NCBI GenBank assembly: GCA_015492515.1
Contig: WGEZ01000074.1
Span: forward strand, 1 to 44,796
From: Nitrospirota bacterium
GTDB taxonomy: Bacteria; Nitrospirota; Thermodesulfovibrionia; Thermodesulfovibrionales; JdFR-85
Direction of reading: 5' to 3'
Length of the DNA: 44,796 nucleotides
A model generated the notes under the pieces. It saw only the letters and a program-made list of their open reading frames with translations, did no database searches and was not told where the DNA came from. This document shows, piece after piece, positions 6,951 through 16,968 of the stretch; position 1 is the first letter of the stretch; each line of letters begins with the position of its first letter. The position numbers and the translations under genes were made by a program.

Positions 6951-9329
6951 ATGGCAGACCTCGTAAAGGACGAGAAGGAGATAGAGATACCCGATACCCT
7001 GCCGGTATTGCCGGTGAGGGATATCGTCGTATTCCCCTACATGATCATCCCCCTCTTCGTGGGAAGGGAGATGTCCATAAAGTCCATCGACCACTCCCTC
7101 AACACGAACAGGCTGGTGCTGCTGCTGACGCAGAAGGACCTGAGCATCGAGAACCCCACACCCGAGGACCTGCACAGGGTCGGAACGGTGGGTCTGATTA
7201 TGAGGATACTCAAGCTCCCCGACGGCAGGGTGAAGATCCTCGTGCAGGGTGTCGCAAAGGCGAGGGCTGAGGAGATCAAGGTGAAGGACTACTTCGAGGC
7301 CTCCGTCAGGAAGATCGAGGACAAGAAACCATCGGAGATGACCATCGAGGTGGAGGCGTTGATGCGGACGGTGAAGGAGCACCTCGACAAGGCGGTCTCC
7401 CTTGGCAAGACCATACTACCAGACATCATGGTGGTCATCGAGAACCTGGACGACCCCGGAAGGCTGGCAGACCTCGTGGCCTCGAACCTCGGTCTGAAGA
7501 CCGAGCAGGCACAGGAGATACTCGAGATCGAAGACCCTGTGCAGAGGCTCGCCAGGATCAGCGAGATCCTGAGCAGGGAGATCGAGCTCCTCCTGGTGCA
7601 GCAGAAGATCCAGACCGAGGCGAAGGGAGAGATAGACAAGACCCAGAGGGAGTACTTCCTCAGGGAGCAGCTCAAGGCTATACAGCGGGAGCTCGGCGAG
7701 ATCGACGAGCGGGCGGAGGAGATCAACGAGTTCAGGAAGAAGATAGAGGCCGCCAGGATGCCGGAGAAGGTGAAGAAGGAGGCGGAGAAGCAGCTGAGGA
7801 GGCTGGAGAAGATGCATCCCGACAGCGCCGAGGCAGCGACTGTGAGGACCTACCTGGACTGGCTCGTGGAACTGCCCTGGAGCAGAGCGACGAGGGACCG
7901 CGTTGACATCAAGGCCGCAAAGAAGGTGCTCGACGAAGACCACTACGACCTCGAGAAGGTGAAGGAGAGGATACTGGAGTACCTGAGTGTGAGGAAGCTC
8001 AAGGCCAGGATGAAGGGGCCGATCCTCTGCTTCATCGGACCGCCGGGGGTGGGGAAGACCTCCCTCGGGCGCTCCATTGCAAGGAGCCTCGGCAGGGAGT
8101 TCGTGAGGATGTCCCTCGGCGGCGTGAGGGACGAGGCGGAGATCAGGGGACACAGGCGCACCTACGTGGGCGCGCTGCCGGGACGGATAATACAGGGGAT
8201 CAAGCAGGCCGGCACGAACAACCCCGTCTTCATGCTCGACGAGATCGACAAGATAGGGATGGACTTCAGGGGCGATCCTTCTTCGGCGCTCCTGGAGGTC
8301 CTTGACCCTGAGCAGAACAACGCCTTCGTCGACCACTACCTCGGCGTACCCTTCGACCTCTCGAACGTGATGTTCATAACCACGGGAAACATGGTGGACA
8401 CCATCCCGGGACCCCTCAAGGACAGGATGGAGATCATCTACCTGAGCGGCTACACCGAGGAGGAAAAGCTGGGCATCGCCCGCAACTACCTCCTGCCGAA
8501 GCAGCTCAAGGAGCACGGGATCACGGAAAAGATACTCACCGTAACCGACTCGGGCCTGAAGCTCCTCATCTCCCACTACACGCGCGAGGCGGGGGTGAGA
8601 AACCTCGAGAGGGAGATAGCCAACCTCTGCAGGAAGGTGGCCAAGCAGATCGCCGAGGGTAAGAAGAAGCGGTTCGTCATAACGGCAAGGAACCTCCACC
8701 GATACCTCGGTGCACCGAAGTACCTGCCCGAGGAGGAGATGGAGAAGGACGAGACGGGCGTCTCCACAGGACTCGCCTGGACCGAGTCAGGCGGTGACAT
8801 CATCTACGTCGAGGCGACGACGATGAAGGGAAGGGGCAACCTCACCCTCACCGGCCAGCTCGGAGAGGTGATGAAGGAGTCGGCCCAGGCAGCCCTCAGC
8901 TACATACGCTCGAGGGCCAGACAGCTCGGGATCAAGGTGGACACCTTCTCAAAGACCGACATCCATATCCATGTCCCCGCCGGTGCTATCCCGAAGGACG
9001 GTCCCTCCGCGGGCATCACCATGGCCGTGTCCATCGCCTCCGCCCTTACGGGCAGGCCTGTGGACAAGAGGGTGGCCATGACCGGAGAGGTGACCCTCAG
9101 GGGGAGGGTCCTGCCCGTCGGCGGGTTGAAGGAGAAGATACTCGCCGCCAAAAGGATGGGCATACACAGGATCATCCTGCCGAAGAGGAACGAGAAGGAC
9201 CTCGAGGATATCCCGAAGTACGTCAAGAAGAACGTGGAGTTCATCTTCGTGGACAGGATGGACGAGGTGCTGAAGGTCGCCTTGAAGCCCAAGAGGAAGA
9301 CGGGCCACAGAAAAAACAAGAAAAAATAG
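6951..9329 (+). CDS. lon: ATP-dependent protease La
   Basis: Cytosolic AAA+ serine protease that degrades misfolded and regulatory proteins. Full-length at 792 aa: N-terminal substrate-binding LON domain (about 13-215), a helical coiled region (about 220-320), and the AAA+ module with Walker A GPPGVGKT at 363-370 and Walker B LDEID near 429-433. The proteolytic domain carries the Ser-Lys dyad Ser686 (KDGPSAG) and Lys729 (LKEKI). The 43-residue spacing of the dyad equals that in the E. coli enzyme. The C-terminus is Lys/Arg-rich. The first ATG after a GAGGAA-type ribosome site was taken as the start. No CIRCE element or clear heat-shock promoter is visible in the 66 bp upstream. thiL begins one base after the stop codon. 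Confidence 0.97.
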   Translation: MADLVKDEKEIEIPDTLPVLPVRDIVVFPYMIIPLFVGREMSIKSIDHSLNTNRLVLLLTQKDLSIENPTPEDLHRVGTVGLIMRILKLPDGRVKILVQGVAKARAEEIKVKDYFEASVRKIEDKKPSEMTIEVEALMRTVKEHLDKAVSLGKTILPDIMVVIENLDDPGRLADLVASNLGLKTEQAQEILEIEDPVQRLARISEILSREIELLLVQQKIQTEAKGEIDKTQREYFLREQLKAIQRELGEIDERAEEINEFRKKIEAARMPEKVKKEAEKQLRRLEKMHPDSAEAATVRTYLDWLVELPWSRATRDRVDIKAAKKVLDEDHYDLEKVKERILEYLSVRKLKARMKGPILCFIGPPGVGKTSLGRSIARSLGREFVRMSLGGVRDEAEIRGHRRTYVGALPGRIIQGIKQAGTNNPVFMLDEIDKIGMDFRGDPSSALLEVLDPEQNNAFVDHYLGVPFDLSNVMFITTGNMVDTIPGPLKDRMEIIYLSGYTEEEKLGIARNYLLPKQLKEHGITEKILTVTDSGLKLLISHYTREAGVRNLEREIANLCRKVAKQIAEGKKKRFVITARNLHRYLGAPKYLPEEEMEKDETGVSTGLAWTESGGDIIYVEATTMKGRGNLTLTGQLGEVMKESAQAALSYIRSRARQLGIKVDTFSKTDIHIHVPAGAIPKDGPSAGITMAVSIASALTGRPVDKRVAMTGEVTLRGRVLPVGGLKEKILAAKRMGIHRIILPKRNEKDLEDIPKYVKKNVEFIFVDRMDEVLKVALKPKRKTGHRKNKKK

Positions 9330-10319
9330 ATGAGACTCGCAGATGTAGGTGAACTCAGGCTCATAGAGGAGCTGAGCGCTCGATTCCCCCCCTTCTCCAA
9401 CGACATAACAGCGGCCATCGGTGACGACGCCGCAGCCCTCGAACTGGACGGACGGACCCTCCTGCTCAGCACCGATATGATGATCGAGGGCGTCCACTTC
9501 GATCCCGCACTCTTCACCCCCTACCAGATCGGCTTCAAGCTCGTCTCCTCCGGCGTGAGCGACATCTTCGCCATGGGTGGAAGGCCTCGGTGGTGCCTCC
9601 TGAACCTGGCGCTCCCTGCAGAGACGGAGGAGTCCTTCCTCGGCCTCTTCCTCGACGGCCTCTCGGAGGCGATGAGGCGATACAGGCTCCAGCTCGTCGG
9701 TGGAGATACGGCGGGCAGCAGGTTGATCAGCACCGCCCTCACCGTGGCCGGCACCGCGGGGGAGAGGCTGATCAGGCGGTCCGGTGCATCCGTCGGCGAC
9801 GGGATCTACGTCTCGGGTCCTCTCGGTGAGGCCTCCTGCGGGTACGAGCTCCTCAAGGTGATCGGCTCTCCCGTGAGGCTCGAGAGGGGTGAGCGGTGCA
9901 GGCTGCCGATCTCCTGGAGGAGCGCCGAGGCGCTGCTGAGGCGGTTCCTCCTGCCCGAGGCGGTGGAGCCTCCGGTACGGGGTGAGCGGATCACCTCGAT
10001 GATAGACGTAAGCGACGGGCTCTTCCTCGACCTGACGCGGCTGTGCAGGGAGAGCTCTGTAGGGGCAAGGCTCTATGAGGAGCGGATCCCCGTGACAGAG
10101 GCGCTCAGGGAGTGCTCGGCCTTCCTCGGCCGCGACCCCTACGGGTTCATAACCGCCGGCGGCGAGGACTACCAGCAGCTCTTCACAGCGGGAGGAGATC
10201 TGGACGGTCCTGCCCGGATCGGCGAGGTCACCGAGGAGGGCCTCTACATCGTCAGGAAGGACGGCTCGGAGCAGGAGATCAGACCCGAGGGGTACCAGCA
10301 CTTTGCCGATCAGCGATAG
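9330..10319 (+). CDS. thiL: Thiamine-monophosphate kinase
   Basis: Phosphorylates thiamine monophosphate to the active cofactor thiamine diphosphate. It belongs to the PurM/AIR-synthase-like fold and shows the expected segments in order: AIGDDAA near residue 30 (Mg-ATP-binding aspartates), STDMMIEGVHF, SDIFAMGGRP, VGGDT, IDVSDGL and GGEDY near the C-terminus. At 329 aa it is a normal length. Its ATG follows the lon stop directly, so the two are transcribed together. No other thiamine gene is in the window. It is a distant fold relative of the HypE-like protein at 43008, but the motifs separate the two. Confidence 0.93.
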   Translation: MRLADVGELRLIEELSARFPPFSNDITAAIGDDAAALELDGRTLLLSTDMMIEGVHFDPALFTPYQIGFKLVSSGVSDIFAMGGRPRWCLLNLALPAETEESFLGLFLDGLSEAMRRYRLQLVGGDTAGSRLISTALTVAGTAGERLIRRSGASVGDGIYVSGPLGEASCGYELLKVIGSPVRLERGERCRLPISWRSAEALLRRFLLPEAVEPPVRGERITSMIDVSDGLFLDLTRLCRESSVGARLYEERIPVTEALRECSAFLGRDPYGFITAGGEDYQQLFTAGGDLDGPARIGEVTEEGLYIVRKDGSEQEIRPEGYQHFADQR

Positions 10320-10734
10320 ATTAAGGTTCATCCTGACCGTCAGAGGGACACCCAGGGGGACCGCCTTCGCCTTCGCCATGGGTGTCTTCATAGGCATCTC
10401 CCCCTTCCTCGGTCTCCACACGGTGATGGCGATCCTCTTTGCCTCCCTCTTCAGGTTGAACAGGCTGGTGACCCTCGCCGGTGCCTACGTGACGAACCCC
10501 TGGACGATCATCCCCATCTACACCTTCGCCACCTGGCTGGGCGCGAAGATGACAGGCTACAGGGGGGCGTTCTCGCAGGTAGAGTTCAGGGACCTGAACG
10601 TCGTCAACCTCTTCAAGCTGCTGAAGGGGCTCGTCGTCCCCTTCTTCGTGGGTACGCTCTTCCTCGGGCTTGTGGCGGGCCTCGCCTCCTACTTCATCGT
10701 CTACCACATGCTGAAACGGATGAGGAGACCCTGA
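10303..10734 (+). CDS. DUF2062 small membrane protein
   Basis: 143-aa integral membrane protein of the DUF2062 family. The typical glycine-rich opening (TPRGTAFAFAMGVFIG) and the TNPWTIIPIY motif are present, with about three hydrophobic helices (roughly 15-45, 48-72 and 105-132). Function is unknown; members often sit near envelope-polysaccharide or lipid genes. The start is TTG at 10303, overlapping thiL by 17 bp, with GAGGGG upstream; no ATG or GTG gives the conserved N-terminus. It is the last gene of the lon-thiL run and converges on the initiator tRNA. Confidence 0.85.
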   Translation: MPISDRLRFILTVRGTPRGTAFAFAMGVFIGISPFLGLHTVMAILFASLFRLNRLVTLAGAYVTNPWTIIPIYTFATWLGAKMTGYRGAFSQVEFRDLNVVNLFKLLKGLVVPFFVGTLFLGLVAGLASYFIVYHMLKRMRRP

Positions 10735-10778
10735 ACATCAAGGGGCCTTTCTGGATATAAAGTCTGGAGGAGACCTTT

Positions 10779-10855
<77 letters not shown>

Positions 10856-10861
10856 GATTCT

Positions 10862-10891
10862 ATATTAGCCGAACGGGGTTTCCCTTGTCAA
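10862..10891 (-). promoter_or_regulatory. Promoter of the initiator tRNA
   Basis: On the minus strand TTGACA (complement of 10886-10891) is followed after 18 bp by TAATAT (complement of 10862-10867). That places transcription start a few bases before the tRNA 5' end at 10855. The consensus -35 suits a highly expressed stable RNA. Confidence 0.75.
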
Positions 10892-10922
10892 ACGTACCGA
10901 TCCCAGGCCGAGGATCATAATA

Positions 10923-10951
10923 TTGACAAAGCAATCCACTTATGGTAATTT
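10923..10951 (+). promoter_or_regulatory. Promoter of htpX
   Basis: TTGACA (10923-10928), 17-bp spacer, TAATTT (10946-10951). It predicts a start near 10958 and a leader of about 50 bases before the htpX ATG. It looks like the vegetative sigma rather than a heat-shock type promoter. It lies upstream of and divergent from the tRNA-fMet promoter. Confidence 0.75.
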
Positions 10952-11009
10952 AGATTTCAGGGCATCCGTTCCGGGTGCGAATACAAAGGAACAATCGGAG
11001 GGAAAGGTC

Positions 11010-11858
11010 ATGAATACGTTCAAGACGTTCATACTGCTGCTGTTCATGACCCTCTTCTTCGTCTGGGTCGGCGGTCTGATCGGCGGCAGGGCTGGGATGG
11101 TCACCGCCTTCGTCTTCGCCGTGCTGATGAACTTCTTCGCCTACTGGTTCAGCGACAGGGTGGTTCTCGCCATGCAGAGGGCACGGGAGGTCACAGAGGC
11201 AGAGGCGCCCGAGCTGTACTCGATCGTCAGGAGGCTCGCGCAGAAGGCAGGCATGCCCATGCCCAAGGTCTACATCGTGGACGCCGAGCAGCCGAACGCC
11301 TTCGCCACGGGCAGGAGCCCGAGCCACTCCGCCGTAGCGGTCACCAGGGGGATAATGAGGCTCCTCAGCCCCGAGGAACTCGAGGGCGTGATAGGCCATG
11401 AGCTGGCCCACATCAAGAACAGGGACATCCTGATAAGCACCGTGGCGGCGACCATTGCGGGAGCGATAAGCCTCCTCGCCCAGATGGCCCAGTGGGCGTT
11501 CCTCTTCGGCGGCTACAGGGGTGATGACGACGAAGGCGGACATCCCCTCGTCGCCCTGATAATGATGCTGATCGCACCCATCATAGCGATCATCGTCCAG
11601 ATGGCCGTCTCCAGGGCGAGGGAGTATGCCGCCGACGAGAGGGGCGCACGGATAGCGGGCACGCCGGTACACCTGGCAAACGCCCTGCGGAAGCTCCATT
11701 ACGCCTCGGAGAGGATACCGATGCACGCCAGCCCCGCCACATCCCATCTCTTCATAGTTAACCCCCTCACGGGAAAGAACGTCATGAAGCTCTTCAGCAC
11801 CCACCCTCCCGTGGAAGAGCGGATCAGACGTCTGCAGGCCATGAGTCTTCAGGCTTGA
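11010..11858 (+). CDS. htpX: HtpX-type membrane zinc metalloprotease
   Basis: Inner-membrane M48 protease involved in membrane-protein quality control. The zinc site is HELAH with His130, Glu131 and His134, and the third ligand is Glu205 in REYAADE. Hydrophobic helices flank it: two at the N-terminus (about 5-50) and two in the middle (about 143-160 and 185-202). From the ATG at 11010 the protein is 282 aa, a normal length, opening with the family-typical MNTFKTF. CGGAGGGA at 10995-11002 supports that start; the frame is open upstream to 10923 but that extension overlaps the promoter. Single gene with its own promoter. Confidence 0.95.
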   Translation: MNTFKTFILLLFMTLFFVWVGGLIGGRAGMVTAFVFAVLMNFFAYWFSDRVVLAMQRAREVTEAEAPELYSIVRRLAQKAGMPMPKVYIVDAEQPNAFATGRSPSHSAVAVTRGIMRLLSPEELEGVIGHELAHIKNRDILISTVAATIAGAISLLAQMAQWAFLFGGYRGDDDEGGHPLVALIMMLIAPIIAIIVQMAVSRAREYAADERGARIAGTPVHLANALRKLHYASERIPMHASPATSHLFIVNPLTGKNVMKLFSTHPPVEERIRRLQAMSLQA

Positions 11859-11939
11859 CTCCTGGCCTGCCTATCAATCAAAATATCACGTCGCTGTTAG
11901 CCGTACAACCCGGGGCATGACCGCCTTGGCCCAACGGAG

Positions 11940-12944
11940 ATGAAGGCACTTGTCACAGGAGCTACAGGCTTCATCGGAAGTCACCTTGTCGAGGCCCTGC
12001 TGTCCAGGGGCTACAGTGTCAGGTGTCTCGTAAGGGCGTCATCAAACCTCAGGTGGTTGGAGTCCCTGCCCGGATCCGGATCAGCCGACGCTCCTTCCCT
12101 CGGCAGCCCCTCGGTAGAGCTCTTCCGCGGAGACTGCGAGGAGATCGAGAGCCTGAAAGAGGCGGTCAAGGGCTGTGAGTATGTGTTCCACGTGGCGGGT
12201 GTTACGAAGGCGCGGCAGAACGACGAGTTCTTCTCTGTGAACGCCGGGGGCACGGAGAACCTGATCCATACCATACTGAACAACGGGGTCGAGCTGAAGA
12301 GGTTCGTCCTCCTGAGCAGCCTCGCCGCCGTGGGGCCGAGCCTCAACGGCACGCCCGTCAACGAGGAGACGGAACCCCGCCCTGTCTCCTTCTATGGAAA
12401 GAGCAAGCTCGAGGCGGAGATGATCGTTGCAAAGGTCAAGGACAGGATACCGACAACGATCATCAGACCCCCGGCGGTCTACGGTCCGAGGGACAGGGAC
12501 CTCTATCTGTTCTTCAAGCTGATAAAATCAGGGTTCTACCCCTACTGGGGCAGGGCGTACTACTCCCTCATCTATATCGATGACCTGATAAATGGTATAA
12601 TACTCTCTGCAGAGAGTGAAGGCGCCGTAGGGAAGGTCTTCTTCATCTCCGACATGGAGGTACATACCAACGAGGAGATCGCCGCCGAGATAGCGCGGAT
12701 ATTCGAGAAGCAACCGGCAAGGGTGAGGGTGCCGAAGGGGATGATGACCCTCTTCGGTCTGGTCGGTGAGAGGCTCTTCCCGGGCGGCATAATAAACAGG
12801 GACAAGGTGCGGGAGCTCCGTCACGCCTGCTGGGTGTGCGACTCCACGCTGGTGAACAGGGAACTCGGATACAATCCTTCCGTGAGGTTGAGAGAGGGTG
12901 TGAGATGGACGGCGGACTGGTACAGGATAAACAGGTGGCTATGA
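11940..12944 (+). CDS. NAD-dependent epimerase/dehydratase; candidate 3-oxo-ceramide reductase (CerR-like)
   Basis: Extended short-chain dehydrogenase of 334 aa. The Rossmann motif TGATGFIG is at residues 6-13 and the catalytic Tyr152-x3-Lys156 pair is in FYGKSK. Family members reduce or epimerise nucleotide sugars, sterols or lipid ketones. The substrate is suggested only by context: the next two genes resemble serine palmitoyltransferase and the bacterial ceramide synthase, and in Caulobacter an epimerase-family enzyme (CerR) reduces 3-oxo-ceramide. Its stop overlaps the next start as ATGA, implying coupled translation. A TTGACT at 11855-11860, overlapping the htpX stop, is a possible -35 element but no good -10 follows. 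The ribosome site (CGGAG) abuts the ATG and is poorly spaced. Confidence 0.8.
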   Translation: MKALVTGATGFIGSHLVEALLSRGYSVRCLVRASSNLRWLESLPGSGSADAPSLGSPSVELFRGDCEEIESLKEAVKGCEYVFHVAGVTKARQNDEFFSVNAGGTENLIHTILNNGVELKRFVLLSSLAAVGPSLNGTPVNEETEPRPVSFYGKSKLEAEMIVAKVKDRIPTTIIRPPAVYGPRDRDLYLFFKLIKSGFYPYWGRAYYSLIYIDDLINGIILSAESEGAVGKVFFISDMEVHTNEEIAAEIARIFEKQPARVRVPKGMMTLFGLVGERLFPGGIINRDKVRELRHACWVCDSTLVNRELGYNPSVRLREGVRWTADWYRINRWL

Positions 12945-14128
12945 CCAAGGACGACCTCTTCGCAAAGTGTTTCAGGTTCAGGAAGGCGCGGGAGATAATG
13001 GAGCTCGGCCTCTACCCGTACTTCCGCGTAATCGAGAGCGCCCAGGACCCGGTGGTCTACCTCAGGGGCAGACGGATGATCATGGTGGGCTCGAACAACT
13101 ATCTGGGGCTCACCAACGACCCGCGGGTGAAGGAGGCGGCCGTCAGGGCGATCCAGCGGTACGGCACCGGCTGTGCCGGCTCGCGGTTCCTGAACGGGAC
13201 CCTCGACATACACATCCAGCTCGAAGAGAAGCTGGCCCGTTTCATGAAGAGGGAGGCCGCCCTCGTCTTCTCCACGGGGTTTCAGGTGAACCTCGGGGTG
13301 ATCTCCGCACTCGTGGGCAAGGACGACGCGGTCCTGATCGACAAGATGGACCATGCGAGCATCATCGACGGCTGCAGACTCTCCTACGGTGAGATAAAGA
13401 AGTTCCGTCACAACGACATGAACGACCTCGAGAGGGTGCTGATCAACAGCCGGGGCAAGGGGAAGCTGATCGTCGTCGACGGCGTCTTCAGCATGGAGGG
13501 CGATATCATCGACCTGCCCGAGGTGGTGAGGCTCGCCGAACAGTACGGTGCACGGGTGATGGTCGACGACGCCCACGGCATAGGCGTGCTGGGCAGCACC
13601 GGCCGGGGAACGTGCGAGCACTTCGGCCTGGAGAAGAAGGTGGATCTGATCATGGGCACCTACAGCAAGTCCCTCGCCTCGATAGGCGGCTTCGTGGCCG
13701 GTGACGAGGAGATCATCCACTACATCAAGCACTTCGCCCGTTCCCTGATATTCAGTGCGAGCCCTCCGCCGGCGTCGGTGGCCGCCGTCAGTGCGGCCCT
13801 GGACATCATCGAACAGGAACCGGAACGGATCCAGAGGCTGTGGCAGAACACCAACAGGATGTTCAACACCTTCAAGGAGCTCGGCTTCGAGGTCGGCCCC
13901 AGCCAGACCCCGATCATACCCGTGATCGTGAGGGAGGACAGCACGGCCTTCAGGATGGCCATGATGCTCCAGGAGGAGGGCGTCTTCGCCAACGTGGCGG
14001 TGAGTCCAGCGGTGCCGAACGGAAAGGCCCTCATAAGGACAAGCTACATGGCCACCCACACGGACGAGCACCTCGACATAGTGACCGAGGCGTTCAAGAA
14101 GGTGGGCAAGAGCCTCGGCCTCATCTGA
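12941..14128 (+). CDS. Alpha-oxoamine synthase, serine palmitoyltransferase-like
   Basis: PLP enzyme of the AONS/KBL/SPT family, 395 aa, which condenses an amino acid with an acyl thioester. The Schiff-base lysine is Lys243 in MGTYSKS, and the PLP-contacting VDDAHGIG segment (about 208-215) is intact. The phrases [16 protein letters not shown] and the FSASPPP stretch after the lysine resemble bacterial serine palmitoyltransferases more than BioF or Kbl; this is from memory, not an alignment. If correct, it makes 3-ketosphinganine from serine and acyl-CoA or acyl-ACP. The chosen ATG (12941) overlaps the epimerase stop by 4 bp; the frame is open further upstream but inside the epimerase gene. 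No dedicated acyl carrier protein or acyl-ACP ligase, common in known clusters, is present here. Confidence 0.8.
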   Translation: MTKDDLFAKCFRFRKAREIMELGLYPYFRVIESAQDPVVYLRGRRMIMVGSNNYLGLTNDPRVKEAAVRAIQRYGTGCAGSRFLNGTLDIHIQLEEKLARFMKREAALVFSTGFQVNLGVISALVGKDDAVLIDKMDHASIIDGCRLSYGEIKKFRHNDMNDLERVLINSRGKGKLIVVDGVFSMEGDIIDLPEVVRLAEQYGARVMVDDAHGIGVLGSTGRGTCEHFGLEKKVDLIMGTYSKSLASIGGFVAGDEEIIHYIKHFARSLIFSASPPPASVAAVSAALDIIEQEPERIQRLWQNTNRMFNTFKELGFEVGPSQTPIIPVIVREDSTAFRMAMMLQEEGVFANVAVSPAVPNGKALIRTSYMATHTDEHLDIVTEAFKKVGKSLGLI

Positions 14129-14148
14129 CCCGCCCCTTCGGACCCCCT

Positions 14149-15252
14149 GTGTTGAAGATAATCGAGGTGAGAAGAGACGAGGAGATGGAGGAGTTCATCA
14201 AGCTCCCCTTCGCCCTCTACAGGGATGACCCCTTCTTCAGCCCCGAGCTCCTGAGGGACCAGAGGGAGTACTTCTCCGCATCCAACCCCTTCTTCGACCA
14301 CGCCGACGTGAGGTTCTTCATAGCCAGGAGGGATGGAGAGACAGCCGGCAGGATCGCCTCCATCGTAAACCACGACCACCTGAGGTACTGGGGTGAGAGG
14401 GCGGGCTTCTTCGGCTTCTTCGAGTCGGTGAACGATCCTGCCGCCGCAGAGGCCCTCCTGGAGAGGGTGAGGACGGAGCTCCTGCAGGCCGGGATGGCCC
14501 TCATGAGGGGGCCGATGAACTTCTCCACGAACGAGCAGTGCGGCTTCCTGATCGAGGGCTTCCAGTACCCGCCGATGCTCATGACCCCCTACAACCCGCC
14601 CTACTATCCGGAGCTGATGCAGCGGTACGGGATGGTGAAGGCGAAGGACCTCCTGGCATTCATAGCCGGGGTGCCGGAGGCCCTCCCCGGGAAGATAGAA
14701 CGCGCGGCGCTGATGGCTGAACAGAGGGGGATAAGGGTCCGCCGGCTGGAGAAGAGGAGGCTCGTTGAGGAGCTCCGGGCCTTCAAGGAGGTCTACAACG
14801 AGGCATGGGGGAGAAACTGGGGCTTCCTGCCCCTGACGGATGACGAACTCGAATACATGGGCAGGAGGCTGAAGCCCGTCATCTCACCGGAGATGACGCT
14901 CATCGCCGAGAAGGACGGCGAGCCCGTCGGCTTCCTCGGCCTCGTCCCCGACTTCAATCTCGTCCTCCGGAGGATGAAGGGGCGCCTTTCCCCAGTATCG
15001 ATCATCAAGGCCCTGTACTACAGGAGCAGGATAAGGGACCTCAGGCTCCTGCTGCTGGGCGTGAAGGCCTCCTTCAGGCGGAGGGGCGTGGATGCCCTGC
15101 TCTTCAGGGAGGGGTTCAAGGCCGTACGGGGAAGGTACGAACGGGTGGAGTTCTCCTGGATACTGGAGGACAACACACCGGTGCTGAGGCTGGTCGATAT
15201 CATCGGGGCGAGGCGGTACAAGAGGTACAGGGTGTACGAAAGACCTCTATGA
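14149..15252 (+). CDS. GNAT-superfamily acyltransferase, bacterial ceramide synthase-like (bCerS)
   Basis: 367-aa protein of the large GNAT-like family sometimes annotated N-acetyltransferase or dATP pyrophosphohydrolase. Recognisable family segments are FIKLPFALYRDDP, NPFFDHAD, RGPMNFSTNEQCGF, PPMLMTPYNPPYY and a C-terminal region with EKDGEPVGFLGLVPD and FRRRGVDALL that fits the acyl-CoA-binding beta-alpha motif. The Caulobacter member acylates the sphingoid base to 3-oxo-ceramide. Its position after the SPT-like and CerR-like genes supports that role. Start uncertain: GTG at 14149 or TTG at 14152, 20 bp after the preceding stop, with only a weak ribosome site. The stop overlaps the stop of the convergent ketoacyl synthase gene. 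Confidence 0.78.
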   Translation: MLKIIEVRRDEEMEEFIKLPFALYRDDPFFSPELLRDQREYFSASNPFFDHADVRFFIARRDGETAGRIASIVNHDHLRYWGERAGFFGFFESVNDPAAAEALLERVRTELLQAGMALMRGPMNFSTNEQCGFLIEGFQYPPMLMTPYNPPYYPELMQRYGMVKAKDLLAFIAGVPEALPGKIERAALMAEQRGIRVRRLEKRRLVEELRAFKEVYNEAWGRNWGFLPLTDDELEYMGRRLKPVISPEMTLIAEKDGEPVGFLGLVPDFNLVLRRMKGRLSPVSIIKALYYRSRIRDLRLLLLGVKASFRRRGVDALLFREGFKAVRGRYERVEFSWILEDNTPVLRLVDIIGARRYKRYRVYERPL

Positions 15253-16437
15253 GCCCGCCCTCTTCAGGACGACGGCAGCGTGTATCCCGCCGAAGCCGAA
15301 GGAGCAGCTCAACGCTGCATCCACCTTGACCCTCAGAAGGGTTCCGCTCAGGTTCAGGTCGCACTCCGGGTCCGAGACGTTCACCGTCGGCGGCACCACA
15401 CCCTCATGGAGGCCCACAGCAGTGGCCGCCACCTCGAGCGCACCGGAGGCTGCGAGCATATGGCCCGTCATGGACTTGTTCGCCGTCACCATCACTGCCC
15501 TCCCTCCGAAGACCTCCCTCAACGCCCGGGCCTCGGTCCTGTCTCCCTGGACGGTGGAGGTCCCGTGGGCGTTGACCATCCCTATATCCTCGGGGCTCAG
15601 CCCGGCGTCCCGGATCGCCAGCCTGATCGTCTCGACCTCACCGGTCTCGGAGGGTGCCGTCTGGTGGGTCCCCTCGTTTATGCTTGCATAGCCGGCGATC
15701 TCGGCATAGACGGTGGCTCCCCTGCCGAGGGCTGCCTCCATCTCCTCCAGCATCAGGATGCAGGCGCCCTCTGAGAGGACGAACCCGTCCCTCGCCCTGT
15801 CGAAGGGCCTGCTCGCCGTGGCGTCCGTGCCCCTGGAGAGGGCCCCGGTCCTCCCGTAGCCCTCGAGGCAGAGCCTGCAGAGGGGTGCCTCCGCACCGCC
15901 GGCGAGGGCTGCATCTGCATAGCCGTCCCTTATCAGCCTGTAGGCCTCACCGACGGCCACGGTACCCGAGGCGCAGGCGTTCGAGACACCGAGGCAGTAT
16001 CCCCTGAGGCGGAGCCTCTGGGCGATGTAGGAGGGGGCCATGCCGATGGTCGTCGAGGGCATCAGGTAGGCTGAGAGGGGCCTCCCCTCCCCCAGGCTCG
16101 CCTTGAGGGAGTCCTCGATCCTGGTTATCCCGCCCCTGCTCGAACCGATTATCACCATCGTATCGGCCCCGGGGCTTACGGAGGCGTCCTCAACGGCGCT
16201 GACGGCGCTTGAGAGGGCGTACTGGATGAAGGGGTCGAGGCGGTTCATCTCCCTCTGACTGACGAAGGGGGGGCTGCCCTTGATCTCGCCGGCCACCTTC
16301 CACGGTATGTCATCCACCCTCACCCTGCTGCACCTGGAGATCCCCGAGACCCCCTCCTTCATCGCCTCCCAGGTCCGGCGGAAGGAGAGCCCCAGGGGTG
16401 TAACCGCCCCGACCCCTGTCACGACCACCCGCCTCAC
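15247..16437 (-). CDS. Beta-ketoacyl-ACP synthase II-type enzyme
   Basis: Condensing enzyme of fatty-acid elongation (KAS I/II thiolase fold), 396 aa. The Cys-His-His triad is complete: Cys155 in SNACASG, His291 in NAHGTST and His326 in NKSMTGHM, with the neighbouring Lys321. It is FabF-sized. The gene is not in a fab operon: the overlapping upstream gene (4-bp ATGA overlap) encodes a Cys-rich protein, and an AraC-type regulator precedes that. A specialised acyl-chain role, possibly feeding the convergent ceramide-type genes, is conceivable but only an inference from proximity. Confidence 0.88.
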   Translation of the reverse strand: MRRVVVTGVGAVTPLGLSFRRTWEAMKEGVSGISRCSRVRVDDIPWKVAGEIKGSPPFVSQREMNRLDPFIQYALSSAVSAVEDASVSPGADTMVIIGSSRGGITRIEDSLKASLGEGRPLSAYLMPSTTIGMAPSYIAQRLRLRGYCLGVSNACASGTVAVGEAYRLIRDGYADAALAGGAEAPLCRLCLEGYGRTGALSRGTDATASRPFDRARDGFVLSEGACILMLEEMEAALGRGATVYAEIAGYASINEGTHQTAPSETGEVETIRLAIRDAGLSPEDIGMVNAHGTSTVQGDRTEARALREVFGGRAVMVTANKSMTGHMLAASGALEVAATAVGLHEGVVPPTVNVSDPECDLNLSGTLLRVKVDAALSCSFGFGGIHAAVVLKRAGS

Positions 16438-16928
16438 CGGCCCTCCACGGGCCCTCCGGAGAGCCTCCGTCTCAGCTCCATGGCCTCCCTCAACAGCCCG
16501 ACCACCCGGCGGTAGGGCCTGCCCGCGTCCTCGGTCATCCGTTCCAGGAGCTGCTCACAGAAGTACCAGGTACACCTGAAGGGCCTCAGCCACCTCGGCC
16601 TCCTGCAGCCCCTGTCGGAGAGGTGTTCGCAGGGTTCGTCGGGGTCCCTCCCGGCAGCGCCCTGGAGAGGGAGCCCGAGGGCGGAGATGTAGCGGAGGTC
16701 GTCTTCCTCGTAGGAGGCGTGCCTCTGCCTGCAGCAGACATCCCTGCATCGGGGGCATACCTCCGAGGTGTAGCCCTCTATGAGGGGGCTGACCTCCTCG
16801 AGGAGCTCCTTCAGCCTGAGGGCGAGGGCCTCCCTCTGGAGGGGCACCGAAGGGGCCGACTCCTCCGTGCCCGATGAAGCCGCATCAGGGGCAGATCCTC
16901 CGGAGGTGATGGGACGGAAAGGCTTCAC
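16434..16928 (-). CDS. YkgJ-family Cys-rich protein
   Basis: 164-aa protein with the YkgJ/UPF0153 cysteine layout: CPRCRDVCC, then CEHLSDRGC and CTWYFC, which likely bind zinc or an iron-sulfur cluster. Function of the family is not established. Residues 1-28 are low-complexity, and the helical C-terminus after the last Cys is Arg/Glu-rich. The GTG start at 16928 has no ribosome site. A TATAAT sits only five bases upstream on the minus strand, so the message may be leaderless or the real start may be an internal GTG nearer the conserved region. It overlaps the ketoacyl-synthase start by 4 bp and follows the response regulator by 40 bp. Confidence 0.75.
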   Translation of the reverse strand: MKPFRPITSGGSAPDAASSGTEESAPSVPLQREALALRLKELLEEVSPLIEGYTSEVCPRCRDVCCRQRHASYEEDDLRYISALGLPLQGAAGRDPDEPCEHLSDRGCRRPRWLRPFRCTWYFCEQLLERMTEDAGRPYRRVVGLLREAMELRRRLSGGPVEGR

Positions 16929-16968
16929 GGAATATTATATCAATTCCGGGCCTGCGACGGGGAATGCC

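Noticed and set aside
8949-10421. Long minus-strand open frame opposite lon and thiL
   Set aside because: It is a shadow caused by GC-rich third positions; the plus-strand genes are unmistakable.
12836-12940. Extended start for the Spt-like gene
   Set aside because: The extension lies wholly inside the epimerase gene and has no ribosome site; the ATG at 12941 in the ATGA overlap gives the family-typical length.
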